This document shows, in pieces, positions 1-9,230 of a stretch of DNA of 57,441 nucleotides. The notes under the pieces are model-generated. The model had not been told where the DNA came from and made no database searches. It saw only the letters and a list, made by a program, of their open reading frames with translations. This DNA is from a virus, in the IMG/VR virus record IMGVR_UViG_3300020445_001222, positions 1 through 57,441 of that record; one strand, written 5' to 3'. The position numbers and the translations under genes were made by a program. The stretch's first letter is position 1. Each line of letters starts with the position of its first letter.

Positions 1-530
1 GCGAACTCGTCAAGAAAGATGACATTATAGGATCCACCTCGGACAGCAGATGAAGAAGTAGAGTTTGCCGATATTTTACTCCCATTTTCTAACTCCAGTG
101 ATCCTTTGTTCCATGCAATAATACCTTGCTGCATCCAAGTGGGTAAATTTTCATAAGCAAGTTGTAACCTACCAAGTAGATCTCTAGCAGTTGATGCTTT
201 GTTTGCTAGTATTGCTATATTGACATTATCATTAAAAACTGCATAATGCAACAAATACGACACACAAGTTGTAGATTTACCTGTCTGTCTAGGCATTTTA
301 CAGATATTAAATCTGTTTCCATGGAAGTTTTCTAATAACTTCTGCTGAAATGGATATAATTTAAACGGTTGTAACCCATGATCAAGGGTTACTATTTTTA
401 TATAATTTTTCGCAAAATATACAGGATCTTCCCTGCATTTTATAAATTCTAGTATTTGCTCCTCTGTAAAATTAATTGGAGTATTCGCTTTTTTCAGATT
501 TGGATTACCCAAATATACATTATCACTCAT
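1..530 (-). CDS. 17: Terminase large subunit gp17, N-terminal part (runs off the left edge)
   Basis: DNA-packaging motor ATPase/nuclease of T4-like phages, which acts at the portal of the prohead. Only the first 176 residues lie in the window. Visible are a Q-motif-like FQQKLLE near residue 61, the Walker A RQTGKST at 81-87 and the Walker B strand NVIFLDEF at 169-176, so this is the N-terminal ATPase half; the nuclease domain is outside. The ATG at 530 is preceded by GGAG. It is the last gene of the gp13-gp14-gp15-gp16 run, as in T4. The identification is firm. Confidence 0.95.
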   Translation of the reverse strand, partial: MSDNVYLGNPNLKKANTPINFTEEQILEFIKCREDPVYFAKNYIKIVTLDHGLQPFKLYPFQQKLLENFHGNRFNICKMPRQTGKSTTCVSYLLHYAVFNDNVNIAILANKASTARDLLGRLQLAYENLPTWMQQGIIAWNKGSLELENGSKISANSTSSSAVRGGSYNVIFLDEF

Positions 531-538
531 AGAATCTC

Positions 539-781
539 CTATGTCATTTCATTGGGAAAATGTTTTACAGGTTTGTGGTTTGGAAGCAAACCATTAGCAT
601 GTTGATCATGCTCTATAGTTTGTTGTGCAAGACTTACCATTTTCTCCAAGTTTTGAATCCTCTTTTCAAGATTCTCTACTTGCGGGTCCAGTCCATCTTT
701 GCCAGATTGTGTTTTCTTGTCCAAGTTTTTCTCTCCAGTCGTAATGCGATAACTGAAGTTTCTCACTAGCAATAAGATCAC
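539..781 (-). CDS. Coiled-coil tail reading frame, probably the C-terminal end of the preceding gene after a +1 frame change
   Basis: The frame opens at a GTG inside the 666-1175 gene and has no good ribosome-binding site there. The useful part starts at DKKTQSGKDG and continues into a heptad-like segment (VENLEKRIQNLEKMV). The overlapping zero frame ends in a tail rich in W and G that looks non-coding. Dropping one base near 732-741 (A5 or GG run) would join HYDWRE(K/N)L to DKKTQSGKDG and make one protein of about 210 residues. It may instead be a separate short gene starting inside. Its stop lies 8 bp before the gp17 start. Confidence 0.55.
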   Translation of the reverse strand: MILLLVRNFSYRITTGEKNLDKKTQSGKDGLDPQVENLEKRIQNLEKMVSLAQQTIEHDQHANGLLPNHKPVKHFPNEMT

Positions 782-1175
782 TACCTATACCTTTTGAAGG
801 TCGCAAGGGTTCAGGAGACACAACATCTATAAATTCTGCATAATGTTTACCATTAGCATCCTCTATTGAAACAGAATTCTCCATATAACTGGATGCAGAA
901 TCCATTTTATCTGTAGTTGTTGTTATTTGTGCTTGAACCCACGCAGGTATATCTTTCTCTTTCTTGCCTAATGCTTTTTTAAGTTTAGCGATGTTTCGTT
1001 CAGTTTTGGATAACTGCTTATGCGCCATTGAAACTTCGTGATCCTTGTTCTCCTTTTCTTCGGAGACATCTTTTTTGACTAAAATTCCATCGGGTTGTAC
1101 CATATATCCCTCTGGAATTAACTTACATTTTTCATCGGTATTACAATAGTAATATCCTTTTTTACAGGACTCCAT
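666..1175 (-). CDS. KGYYYC-type virion-associated small protein (possibly frameshifted at its end)
   Basis: 169 aa in this frame. The N-terminus CKKGYYYCNTDEKC is a cysteine pattern that I associate with small structural proteins of T4-like cyanophages. A helical segment (about residues 50-110, with IPAWVQAQITTTTDKM) and a SHYDWRE motif near the end are also typical of that group. The role is unknown. It sits between gp16 and gp17, a place where cyanophages carry extra genes. The last 18 residues differ in character from the rest, which suggests the true C-terminus is read from the other frame (see 539-781). Confidence 0.7.
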   Translation of the reverse strand: MESCKKGYYYCNTDEKCKLIPEGYMVQPDGILVKKDVSEEKENKDHEVSMAHKQLSKTERNIAKLKKALGKKEKDIPAWVQAQITTTTDKMDSASSYMENSVSIEDANGKHYAEFIDVVSPEPLRPSKGIGSDLIASEKLQLSHYDWREKLGQENTIWQRWTGPASRES

Positions 1176-1183
1176 TTGTAAGT

Positions 1184-1621
1184 TTAAGTGTCTGATGTAC
1201 TATTATTTATCATTCCTTGCTTTAGTAACTTTGCTAGATCTGAAGTTGACCCCACATATAATGCATTATTTGTTACGTTATTTGTAGTAGTTTTAGGTGT
1301 ATCCTCTTCTAAAACTTTAAGTTTTTTCTGCAAATCTATTAACTTATCTGTAGTATCTGCAACGCTTTTAATTAATTGCCCTGCAACTTCATATGCTCTA
1401 GCACTAGCACCTTCTTCTGCAACCTCCATGATTCCATTGATTGCTTCCTGGCCCTTTTCAATCAAAGAATATAAGTTACCTCTAGTATATTCATAGTCTT
1501 TTTGAATATCTTTATCATCAGATTTTAGACTTTTTACAATCTTCACCTCTTGAGGTTCTGATTTAACGATATCAGAAGCAGTGTTAAGAGCATTATTTAA
1601 ATCTTCAAATTGATCTTTCAT
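1184..1621 (-). CDS. 16: Terminase small subunit gp16
   Basis: 145 aa, a little shorter than T4 gp16 (about 164 aa). Mostly helical, with RGNLYSLIEKGQEAING in the centre and a long helix (ADTTDKLIDLQKKLKVLEE) followed by a polar TTTNNVTNN tail. This is the family layout of an oligomeric DNA-recognition subunit that stimulates gp17. It follows the gp15 stop immediately (ATG at 1621, stop of gp15 at 1622), which fits translational coupling. Identity rests on sequence flavour plus order between gp15 and gp17. Confidence 0.87.
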   Translation of the reverse strand: MKDQFEDLNNALNTASDIVKSEPQEVKIVKSLKSDDKDIQKDYEYTRGNLYSLIEKGQEAINGIMEVAEEGASARAYEVAGQLIKSVADTTDKLIDLQKKLKVLEEDTPKTTTNNVTNNALYVGSTSDLAKLLKQGMINNSTSDT

Positions 1622-2443
1622 TTACTTTCCGTCCTGAAAGAACTCCAATCCTTCGGAGAATCCAAAATCATCTCCAGGACCAAGTAAAGCATCATCTATT
1701 GTATCAATAACACCATCGCTATTTTTATCTTCTGTTGCTTTTGGTGTAACTGTATACCTCATTTCTCTCTTAGCAGTTACTGGATCAGTATTAGTATAGT
1801 AATCAACTTCAACTTTCTTGATAAGACCTTCAGGACTATCAGCGATTTTACCGAATAGATATGTCTTAGCAGTAAAGTTTAGTGTGTAAATAAGTGCTCT
1901 TCTTGTAGAAAAATCTCCTTCATAATCATCTATAAAAGAAACATTATTTAAAACTATTGGAATATCTCTTTTTTCTCCAATAGATTTAACTAGATCAATA
2001 GTTACATTAAGAGATGGTTGAAAGAATGGTAATATCTGTTCTACGATTTGTAATGCATCATCATTTAACTTACAATATACATTCAATTCAAATCCAATAT
2101 TGTATGGAACAGGCATATAAACTTTTCTCATTGTTGAAGATGCTGTATCAACTGCTCTGAATGTTTGAGTCATTCCTGTCTTTCTTGTTCCATCATAAGT
2201 TAAAGATGTCATTTCAAAAGACATTCTTGGTAAAGATATTGCTACTGCCTTATTTAAATCTGATTGTTGAGTTAATCTTGCTAAAAATTTCTGTCTTGGG
2301 GCATATGCTAATGGAACCCTCATTTCATCAACAACATCATCCGTCTGTCCATCATAATGCTTAATATGAATATTATTAAACAATGTTCCGAAAGATACAA
2401 TGCTCTTTCTCATTATTTCGTGGTAGTAATGACTTCCTAACAT
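1622..2443 (-). CDS. 15: Tail sheath stabiliser and completion protein gp15
   Basis: 273 aa, the same size as T4 gp15 (272 aa). The N-terminus (MLGSHYYHEIMRKSIVSFG) and the following FNNIHIKHYD are characteristic of the family, which forms the ring joining the tail terminus to the neck. The start overlaps the gp14 stop. No insertion or truncation is apparent. Confidence 0.93.
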   Translation of the reverse strand: MLGSHYYHEIMRKSIVSFGTLFNNIHIKHYDGQTDDVVDEMRVPLAYAPRQKFLARLTQQSDLNKAVAISLPRMSFEMTSLTYDGTRKTGMTQTFRAVDTASSTMRKVYMPVPYNIGFELNVYCKLNDDALQIVEQILPFFQPSLNVTIDLVKSIGEKRDIPIVLNNVSFIDDYEGDFSTRRALIYTLNFTAKTYLFGKIADSPEGLIKKVEVDYYTNTDPVTAKREMRYTVTPKATEDKNSDGVIDTIDDALLGPGDDFGFSEGLEFFQDGK

Positions 2444-5400
2444 TATACTTCGCCAAATGGGTTAACTTCTGTAAAATCTAAAATCATATCTGCTTCTCCT
2501 TCAAATAGATCATTTTGATTATAATCATCTATATTCTGAACTGAACCTGCTGCAGGTACTTCAGAGAGTAACATATACTTATCTAAAACATATATAGCAC
2601 CCGAAGACTGTCCAATAATATTTTCTCCTACATCAAATGTTCCATTTTCTTGTCCAATTTGAAGAACACCTTCTTCCTGGTCCCAATTCTTAACTCGTGC
2701 ACTTACACTAGAACTTGCACCAATAACAACCTCATTGAACCAGAATGTTCCTATTCCTGCATTTCCACCAAGTGCTGCTGGATCTTGTACCAATACCGTG
2801 CAAGGTCCGAGATAACCTGCACCTGGACTGGTGATATTAATACGTTCAATATCATTTGCTGTATCATCAAGAACAACAACACCAGTGGCAGTTGAGAATC
2901 CAGATTGTCCATCCCTATCACCAATAGTATTAGCAATACTTACTGTAGGTGGCACAGTATATCCAATACCTGTTTTAGTAAATGTTATACTATCAATCAC
3001 TCCATCAAGACCAACATTTCCATATCCCTCTGCTGTTTGTCCAAGTGGAGCATCAATAGTTACACTAGGAGCAGATAGATATCCTCCACCCATAGTTAGA
3101 ATTTCAAATTCGCTTATCTGTCCATAACCATTTAATTTTGCTCTACCTGTTGCTGTAAATTCAGTAGCAGTTCCAGTTGGATCACTAACCACAATAGTAG
3201 GTGTAGTTAGATAACCAGCACCTGAAGATGCGATAGAAACTGTATTTACAAATCCTTCGCTAATAGTTGCTGTTGCTGTTGCTCTAAAATTAGTTGCAAC
3301 ACCAATTGGTGTATCTATAATTGCAGAATTTACAGCAGTTACTATTCCTGTTAAAGTAGAACTACTATTAACAAGAGATGCCACTTCTCCATTTTCAATA
3401 GTTGTATCAATACTTAATTCTTGCTCAGAACCTATTTGATTTTCAAAATCATCATAAGTTACTGTATCAGAATCTACAGTATATGAGGAAATGCCACTAG
3501 ATGGTGGTGTTGATGAAGCAGACCCAATAATAATAGTTGAGAATATATCATCTACAAAAATACCACTATTATAGGAGTTCTTTAAAATAGGTGGTGTTAA
3601 ATTAGCATTAGTTATCAGTTCTTTATCTCCTGCTAATGGGAAGAATACACTTGAATAATCTCCACCATCTACTGATAGAGAAATTTTCTGAGCACCAAAT
3701 TCATTCTTAGATTCTACGTAAGCATAATGCCAAGCATCATCTCTTACAGATCCACCAACAGTAGATGCAACAGATACTGTTCCAATACCCAATTCAACAT
3801 TTCCATTGGTGTTTATTCTTAAATTAGTATCTTCTGCTTTACTACCATTACTATCTTTATTTAATTCTAAGAATGTTGAAACACCTGTTGTAGAACTTTG
3901 AGTTTTAAAGAATAATTGAACAGCACCTTCTGCACCAATAGTAGTTTGATTTCCTTTCCATGTTAAATTTCTATCGCTATCAGCATCAATTAATTTCCAT
4001 GCTACTGTTCCAAATCTTGGAGAAGTGGCATCAAATCCTGCAGATAATGTAAGATATTTGATAGTAAGTGTTGGTGGACTTAGATAATATCTACCTACAC
4101 TAGTTAAACTATAAGAGAATGTAGATATCCCAAGATTTGATGTGAATGTTGTATTAGCAGTTGCTGTAGATGCAATTCCTGTAGGAGAATCAATTGTTAA
4201 TATTGGATTTCCAACGTAGAATTGTCCAGAAGAAGCAATTGATACAGTCTCAAGGTTTTCATTTGCATTTATTGTAGCACTAACGACTGCAGTAGATCCA
4301 ACTCCAGTAGGAGCAGAAAGTGTTACAGTAGGTTCTACACTATATCCTATACCCGCATTACCAACTGAAAGACTTACTAATTTTTCATTTGCAATTGCTG
4401 TATTTGCTGTTGCTTGTACAAATCCAGAACCAGATGGTGGAGTTATTGTAACACCTATCTTCCCATCTGGATCATAGTTACTTCCACCACTACTTAAAGA
4501 TATTCCAGTAACTATATTATTTGCTACTACTGCTGTTCCTGCTGCCCCAGTATAAGTTGGAGATCCAAAGGTTATTAGAGGAACATCAGTATAACCATTT
4601 CCAGAAGAAATAACATTTGCTCTAGTTACACCTTGCCTATAAGTTTCAATACCTGCAGTTGCAGCTGCACCAACACCTCCACCTCCAGAAATAGTAATTG
4701 TAGGTTCTGAAAGATATCCTTTACCAGCATCAGTCAATACAATTTCTTTTATTGACCTCTGTCCTCCGATGGATGTTGTAATAGCAACTGCAGTAGCAGT
4801 TCTACCACTAGCAGGTGCTGCTGAAAATGTTACTGTTGGTGTTGAATAATAACCATATCCATCATTATCCAAATGTACATTTCTTACATAACCAGTTGCC
4901 ATATCAACACCGATAGTAGCAGTATTTCCATAACCAATCATCTTAAGATTGATAATTTCTCCAACATTAGATACTTTAGTATCAATTGCTTCTATACCAG
5001 TATCAATAACCTCATTTTCATATTCAAATAATTCACACTGAAGTTCATAAACATAATTCTTTTGTAATTGGTAGAATGGATTCTCATGTTCTACAAATTT
5101 TACTTCAAAAAATCTACCACCTAATGGGAAGTATATTAAATCACCCTCTCTAGGTCTATGTGCAAGTTCTGTTTCATATGCATCTCCCATTGCTAAAAAT
5201 GGTGCAATATAGTCTTCCCATCTTTCCTTAGATATAGTTACAACCAATTCATCCTTGAGTTGCATACCAAATTTGGTTAATACATCTCCACCACCTGTAT
5301 ATCCATCATATGTGTTTACATATGCTTCTATTAAAAAATTATCATCAAATTCTGAACTTTGTACTTCCTGAAAAACTTGTTTTCTATTTTTTATTTCTCT

Positions 5401-5511
5401 AGGTAAATAATAAACCTCAATACCAAACATCCTCAACTGTTCGTTGATGAGATCTTGTACAAGTCTTTGTTCTGATGCAGATCCTTGAAGGAAGAATGGA
5501 TTTAATGGCAT
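2443..5511 (-). CDS. 14: Neck protein gp14 with a large repeat insertion
   Basis: 1,022 aa against about 256 aa for T4 gp14. The first roughly 180 residues (SEQRLVQDLINEQLRMFG, EVYYLPRE, GDLIYFPLGGRFFEVKF, YVYELQCELFEYENEVI) and the last 30 (ADMILDFTEVNPFGEV) are gp14-like. Between them lie about eight to ten copies of a glycine-rich beta repeat of the form GxGYxxxPTVTI..GxGAxATA, plus a lectin/laminin-G-like stretch around residues 490-640 (LTWKGNQTT, LSVDGGDYSS). The insertion may decorate the neck collar. The start overlaps the gp13 stop. Confidence 0.9.
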   Translation of the reverse strand: MPLNPFFLQGSASEQRLVQDLINEQLRMFGIEVYYLPREIKNRKQVFQEVQSSEFDDNFLIEAYVNTYDGYTGGGDVLTKFGMQLKDELVVTISKERWEDYIAPFLAMGDAYETELAHRPREGDLIYFPLGGRFFEVKFVEHENPFYQLQKNYVYELQCELFEYENEVIDTGIEAIDTKVSNVGEIINLKMIGYGNTATIGVDMATGYVRNVHLDNDGYGYYSTPTVTFSAAPASGRTATAVAITTSIGGQRSIKEIVLTDAGKGYLSEPTITISGGGGVGAAATAGIETYRQGVTRANVISSGNGYTDVPLITFGSPTYTGAAGTAVVANNIVTGISLSSGGSNYDPDGKIGVTITPPSGSGFVQATANTAIANEKLVSLSVGNAGIGYSVEPTVTLSAPTGVGSTAVVSATINANENLETVSIASSGQFYVGNPILTIDSPTGIASTATANTTFTSNLGISTFSYSLTSVGRYYLSPPTLTIKYLTLSAGFDATSPRFGTVAWKLIDADSDRNLTWKGNQTTIGAEGAVQLFFKTQSSTTGVSTFLELNKDSNGSKAEDTNLRINTNGNVELGIGTVSVASTVGGSVRDDAWHYAYVESKNEFGAQKISLSVDGGDYSSVFFPLAGDKELITNANLTPPILKNSYNSGIFVDDIFSTIIIGSASSTPPSSGISSYTVDSDTVTYDDFENQIGSEQELSIDTTIENGEVASLVNSSSTLTGIVTAVNSAIIDTPIGVATNFRATATATISEGFVNTVSIASSGAGYLTTPTIVVSDPTGTATEFTATGRAKLNGYGQISEFEILTMGGGYLSAPSVTIDAPLGQTAEGYGNVGLDGVIDSITFTKTGIGYTVPPTVSIANTIGDRDGQSGFSTATGVVVLDDTANDIERINITSPGAGYLGPCTVLVQDPAALGGNAGIGTFWFNEVVIGASSSVSARVKNWDQEEGVLQIGQENGTFDVGENIIGQSSGAIYVLDKYMLLSEVPAAGSVQNIDDYNQNDLFEGEADMILDFTEVNPFGEV

Positions 5512-6344
5512 TATCCTATCATATCTAGAGGTGGTAATTCATATGTTGATGACATTTGATCTCTGATCTCCTTAACTTCGTCAACACCATCTTGATAGAT
5601 TTCTCTACCGTTAAATTCTATTCCACCAGGTAATTTTACTCCTCTAAATTTAATTAAATTTTGTCCCCATTGCTTTTTGATAAGGGCAGTGCAATATCTC
5701 TTTAAAAAACTATCATTATAAACATTAGTGAAAGTTGAAGGATCTAATACCCTATAACAATCAAGAACAATATATTGATCTTTATCCTGAGATTCCCAAT
5801 CTATATCAAGATATAATCTATTTTGTCTCTTATTAAATCTTATTTGTTTATCAGTTGTAAGTAAAAAATCAATATCTTCCAAATATCTCTTTGTCATTGA
5901 ATATTGCAATAACTGAACTGAGTTAAAGAAATATAAATCATTTAAAAATAACTGATATTTAATACTAAACATACCACCAGATATTGAACTAGTATCAAAT
6001 TTAAATATCTTTTCAACACCAATTACAGAATCTGGAACATTTATATAATTTGCATTTTCATACCAAGTACTACTTCCGTAACCCCCCGCAGCAGTTCCAG
6101 TTGTTGATGTGACACTAGTTCCACTTGGAGGATCCGCCCTTCCTCTATCAAGATCATCTTGAGTAATTAAATATTTTAAATACATCCTCTCGACACCATC
6201 AAAGTGTCTTTCTTGGAAATATTGAATTGCATCATCAACTATATCATCAAGTTGCTCATCCGATACATTAACTTCGAGAACTGGTGCACCAAGTTGCCTT
6301 AAGCAGTGATCTATTAACTCCTGTTTAGTGGTGGGCTTTGCCAT
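5511..6344 (-). CDS. 13: Neck protein gp13
   Basis: 277 aa, close to T4 gp13 (309 aa). The N-terminus TTKQELIDHCLRQLGAP with VNVSDEQLDDIVDDAIQYF is the diagnostic start of the family, and the RYLEDIDFLLTTDKQIRFN and LDCYRVLDP segments follow in order. The protein caps the portal and joins head to tail. A serine/threonine/glycine linker around residues 73-90 (GTSVTSTTGTAAGG) is the only unusual segment. Confidence 0.93.
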   Translation of the reverse strand: MAKPTTKQELIDHCLRQLGAPVLEVNVSDEQLDDIVDDAIQYFQERHFDGVERMYLKYLITQDDLDRGRADPPSGTSVTSTTGTAAGGYGSSTWYENANYINVPDSVIGVEKIFKFDTSSISGGMFSIKYQLFLNDLYFFNSVQLLQYSMTKRYLEDIDFLLTTDKQIRFNKRQNRLYLDIDWESQDKDQYIVLDCYRVLDPSTFTNVYNDSFLKRYCTALIKKQWGQNLIKFRGVKLPGGIEFNGREIYQDGVDEVKEIRDQMSSTYELPPLDMIG

Positions 6345-6347
6345 TAG

Positions 6348-6653
6348 TTAGAAATCTCCTTCATCCTCTCTATTTATTGTTTTCGGTTTAGTTTTCGACT
6401 TTGATTTAGGAGCAGTAACTATTTCCTCTTCTTTATCTGCTCGTTCCAACTCTGCTCTCTTTAATCCTACTACAACTTCTTTTGCATGTTCTAACTCTTT
6501 AAGCAAGTCAGTAACCTGTTTATTCAGTGCGTCTATAGTATTATTATTTTGACCAACTCTTGCTTCAAGTGCTATTACTTGAGCAAGTAAATCCGCAGAT
6601 TTTCGTTGATATGTAGATAACAAAACCTGATAATCTAATTCATTATTCGGCAT
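6348..6653 (-). CDS. Small coiled-coil structural protein
   Basis: 101 aa from the ATG at 6653; a GTG at 6656 is also in frame. A long heptad-repeat helix (about residues 15-70) is followed by a basic KSKSKTKPK tail. Similar NNELxYxVLLSTYQ-type proteins occur before gp13 in cyanophages, in the place T4 uses for whisker/fibritin genes, so a fibrous neck role is possible but not shown. A late promoter (6674-6681) lies 20 bp upstream. Confidence 0.7.
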   Translation of the reverse strand: MPNNELDYQVLLSTYQRKSADLLAQVIALEARVGQNNNTIDALNKQVTDLLKELEHAKEVVVGLKRAELERADKEEEIVTAPKSKSKTKPKTINREDEGDF

Positions 6654-6673
6654 CACTAATTATTCAATTGTAT

Positions 6674-6681
6674 TATTTATA
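6674..6681 (-). promoter_or_regulatory. T4-type late promoter TATAAATA
   Basis: Perfect TATAAATA on the minus strand, about 20 bp before the ATG at 6653 and between two structural genes. This is the T4 late consensus read by the gp55-type sigma factor. Confidence 0.75.
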
Positions 6682-6684
6682 CTA

Positions 6685-8835
6685 CTAGAAGGAACCTCCG
6701 TCAACAGTTATGTTCTGTAAAACTCTATTACTACCATCGTGCCCAATTACCTGAGACTGTCCTGCAGCATCATTAACCCATAAACCACCAACTTCAAAGT
6801 TTGCGTAAACAATTTCTGTCATAACATTTGAAGATTCAGTAACTGATGATGCAACTGCAACTCTCTGTGCAGAATCATCCCAGTATACTGCAGCAGTTTT
6901 AGCAGCAGATCCTGTATAATAATGCATTATCATACCAACATCAAGGTTACTGTCAGAAGATGGTGCTACTAAGTCGCCACCACTATTAACAAGTCCAAGT
7001 TCAATTATCGGATCTTCAACCTTTAATGCCTCTGTATTAACAATAAACTGAGAACCTAAAACTGTAATATCTCCAGTAACAGTAACACTACTTGCGAAAC
7101 TTACATTACCAGTAGTATTAGCAAGTGTCATTGCATCTGTTCCATCAGACGCTTTAACAGCACCTGCTTGTATATTAGGAACAGTTAGAGTATCTGTGTT
7201 TGCATTATACTTGAGTTGTGGATCAACAAACATGGTCTGTCCAAGACCTGTTGCTGCTAAATCTCCAGCAGATGCATTTACAAATGATAAGTATCTGTCG
7301 TTTGTATCAGCAACTGAACTAACGTCAATAGAACTTGATCTTTGTGCAGTTGAGATAGAACCTGAAATAGTACCGTTAATCTGTCCAGTAACAATTAAGT
7401 CTGAAGTAACTCTTACAGAATCAGATCCAGTAGCAGCTCTTAAATATAAATCTCCAGAATTCGTACTAATAGTATTAGCATCTACTGTAGCAATACCAAT
7501 ATTACCTGCAACAATACCCTTTCCAGGTCCGTGTGTAGCAGTAATACCATTGGTAAATGTAGACATTCCTGTTACATTCTGCTGTGCACTAATATCAATA
7601 GTATTAGAAGAGGCATCTAATTTTAGATTTCCTGCAGAAGTATTGATTGTTGTGTTATCAACAACACCAATTTGAACTTCTGAAATAGTAGCACTACCAT
7701 TAACTGTCTGATTACCTGTTATGGTTTGAGCACCTTGTACTAGTTGAGTTGCATCAACAACAACTTCATTATTCTGAGAATCAAGGATTAAAGGACCATT
7801 ATCAGAGTAAATTGTACGTTCGGAAGTTAATCCAATTTGTACCGTTCCAAAATCAGCACCATTTGTAGCAGTAACAATACCACTTAAACTAGCATTAGCA
7901 AATGTTTTACCTGCTGAAGCATCACCAAGGTTATACGTATTATCAGTTTCAGGTAAGATATTTCCTGCAACATCTGCATTAATAGTAATAACATCAGTTT
8001 CAGCATTACCAAGATTTACGTTACCGTTAATTACGGTAGCACCTTGTAGTGTTGATGTACCAGTAACACTTAAACCTGCACCAATATATGCGTTCTGAGC
8101 TACACTTAATCCACCTTTAATATCTACAGCACCTGTTCCTGCAGCATTTGTTTGTTCTGTACTTGCAAATGTTGTAATTCCAGTAACACTTAATCCTGCA
8201 CCAACATATAAATCTCTAGCAATTCCAGCACCACCATCAACGATTAAAGCACCTGTTTGTGATGAAGATGAAGGAGTAGTTGCATCTATGTTTACAGCAC
8301 CGACAAAAGTACCCATTCCACCAACTTTCAAGTTGGCACCAATATTTGCTGATAGTTCTATACCAAGACCACCTTCTGTTTTTAATGCACCTGTATCTTT
8401 ATCAGATGAATCAGTGGTATTAGTAATATCTACTCTACCTTGGAAAGTTGATAGACCTGTTACATATAAAGCACTTAGAGTAGTCTGTGTTAGTGAACTA
8501 GACCAAGAAAGAGTACCAGCAGCATTCGTTACTAGAGTTCCACCATCTACTGGTGTTTCTGGAAAAACGTATGTTGTAACACCAGATAAAGTATTCGGTG
8601 CTCTTAATGCAATTCTATTGGTTCCGTCTCTATCTACTAAATTTAACCTTAAAGAATCTATACCATCTTCTCTAGTCCAATATCTCGACGCTCCTAAAAA
8701 TTTGTTTCCGTTTGAGGTTCCGTCTAAACCTACATAGAAATCGTACTTGTCAGTTGAAAAACCTGGTTCACCAGCATTTAATGCAGGGAGTCCTGCATAC
8801 GTACCTCGTTTAAACTGAATAACAGCGGCTGCCAT
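6685..8835 (-). CDS. Tail-fibre-like virion protein with beta-helix repeats
   Basis: 716 aa. The N-terminus (AAAVIQFKRGTYAGLPAL, AGEPGFSTDKYDFYVG) is the usual attachment region of phage fibre proteins that begin with a short tape of this kind. The middle consists of repeating units of about 40-45 residues such as TGALKTEGGLGI..NIGANLKVGG and TGALIVDGGAGIARDLYVGAGLSV, expected to form a trimeric beta-prism or helix. No receptor-binding tip can be identified by eye. It is preceded by a late promoter (8898-8905). Confidence 0.72.
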   Translation of the reverse strand: MAAAVIQFKRGTYAGLPALNAGEPGFSTDKYDFYVGLDGTSNGNKFLGASRYWTREDGIDSLRLNLVDRDGTNRIALRAPNTLSGVTTYVFPETPVDGGTLVTNAAGTLSWSSSLTQTTLSALYVTGLSTFQGRVDITNTTDSSDKDTGALKTEGGLGIELSANIGANLKVGGMGTFVGAVNIDATTPSSSSQTGALIVDGGAGIARDLYVGAGLSVTGITTFASTEQTNAAGTGAVDIKGGLSVAQNAYIGAGLSVTGTSTLQGATVINGNVNLGNAETDVITINADVAGNILPETDNTYNLGDASAGKTFANASLSGIVTATNGADFGTVQIGLTSERTIYSDNGPLILDSQNNEVVVDATQLVQGAQTITGNQTVNGSATISEVQIGVVDNTTINTSAGNLKLDASSNTIDISAQQNVTGMSTFTNGITATHGPGKGIVAGNIGIATVDANTISTNSGDLYLRAATGSDSVRVTSDLIVTGQINGTISGSISTAQRSSSIDVSSVADTNDRYLSFVNASAGDLAATGLGQTMFVDPQLKYNANTDTLTVPNIQAGAVKASDGTDAMTLANTTGNVSFASSVTVTGDITVLGSQFIVNTEALKVEDPIIELGLVNSGGDLVAPSSDSNLDVGMIMHYYTGSAAKTAAVYWDDSAQRVAVASSVTESSNVMTEIVYANFEVGGLWVNDAAGQSQVIGHDGSNRVLQNITVDGGSF

Positions 8836-8897
8836 TTAATTATGCCCTCATTTGAGAATATTACATTTATTTCACTTTATTCATTCAATCTAAGATG

Positions 8898-8905
8898 TAT
8901 TTATA
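8898..8905 (-). promoter_or_regulatory. T4-type late promoter TATAAATA
   Basis: Perfect minus-strand TATAAATA in the 77-bp gap upstream of the fibre-like gene whose ATG is at 8835. The leader would be about 55 nt. Confidence 0.75.
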
Positions 8906-8912
8906 ATTTAAA

Positions 8913-9230
8913 CTACCAAACCCCACCATCCATATCAACATTAGCACTTCTGCTAGTATCTGTATCCAATGCATCCAAGAATGCATCGGGCAATCCACTG
9001 CTTCCAATTACTGTTCCAGTAGTAGAAGCTGCTGATGTTAGAACAACATCTGGATCTACAAATTCATATTTTTGAGTATTAGCATTATATGTCAGAACGA
9101 ACCTATGTGCCTGAGTACTAGTATCTACATCAGATACATCTGATAATTTACTCCCCGAACCAGCCAATGAATTTGATGCAATAACTTTAATAGCGTTAGT
9201 TGCTCCAACTCTTGCTCTGATACTTGACAT
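8913..9230 (-). CDS. Small virion structural protein, unrecognised
   Basis: 105 aa, rich in S, T, A and D. It begins MSSIRARVGATNAIKVIAS and contains LSDVSDVDTS and VLTYNANTQKYEFVDPD, phrases common in small fibre or tape-associated proteins of T4-like cyanophages. It ends with NVDMDGGVW, and a similar DGG-aromatic ending is seen in its neighbour (VDGGSF at the end of the 716-aa fibre). That shared ending suggests a related fold or joint assembly. Confidence 0.65.
   Translation of the reverse strand: MSSIRARVGATNAIKVIASNSLAGSGSKLSDVSDVDTSTQAHRFVLTYNANTQKYEFVDPDVVLTSAASTTGTVIGSSGLPDAFLDALDTDTSRSANVDMDGGVW

Noticed and set aside
7196-7675. 159-aa plus-strand frame opposite the fibre gene
   Set aside because: A mirror frame of repetitive beta-rich coding sequence. 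Many such plus-strand frames (19094, 19994, 20603, 27671 and others) are of the same type.
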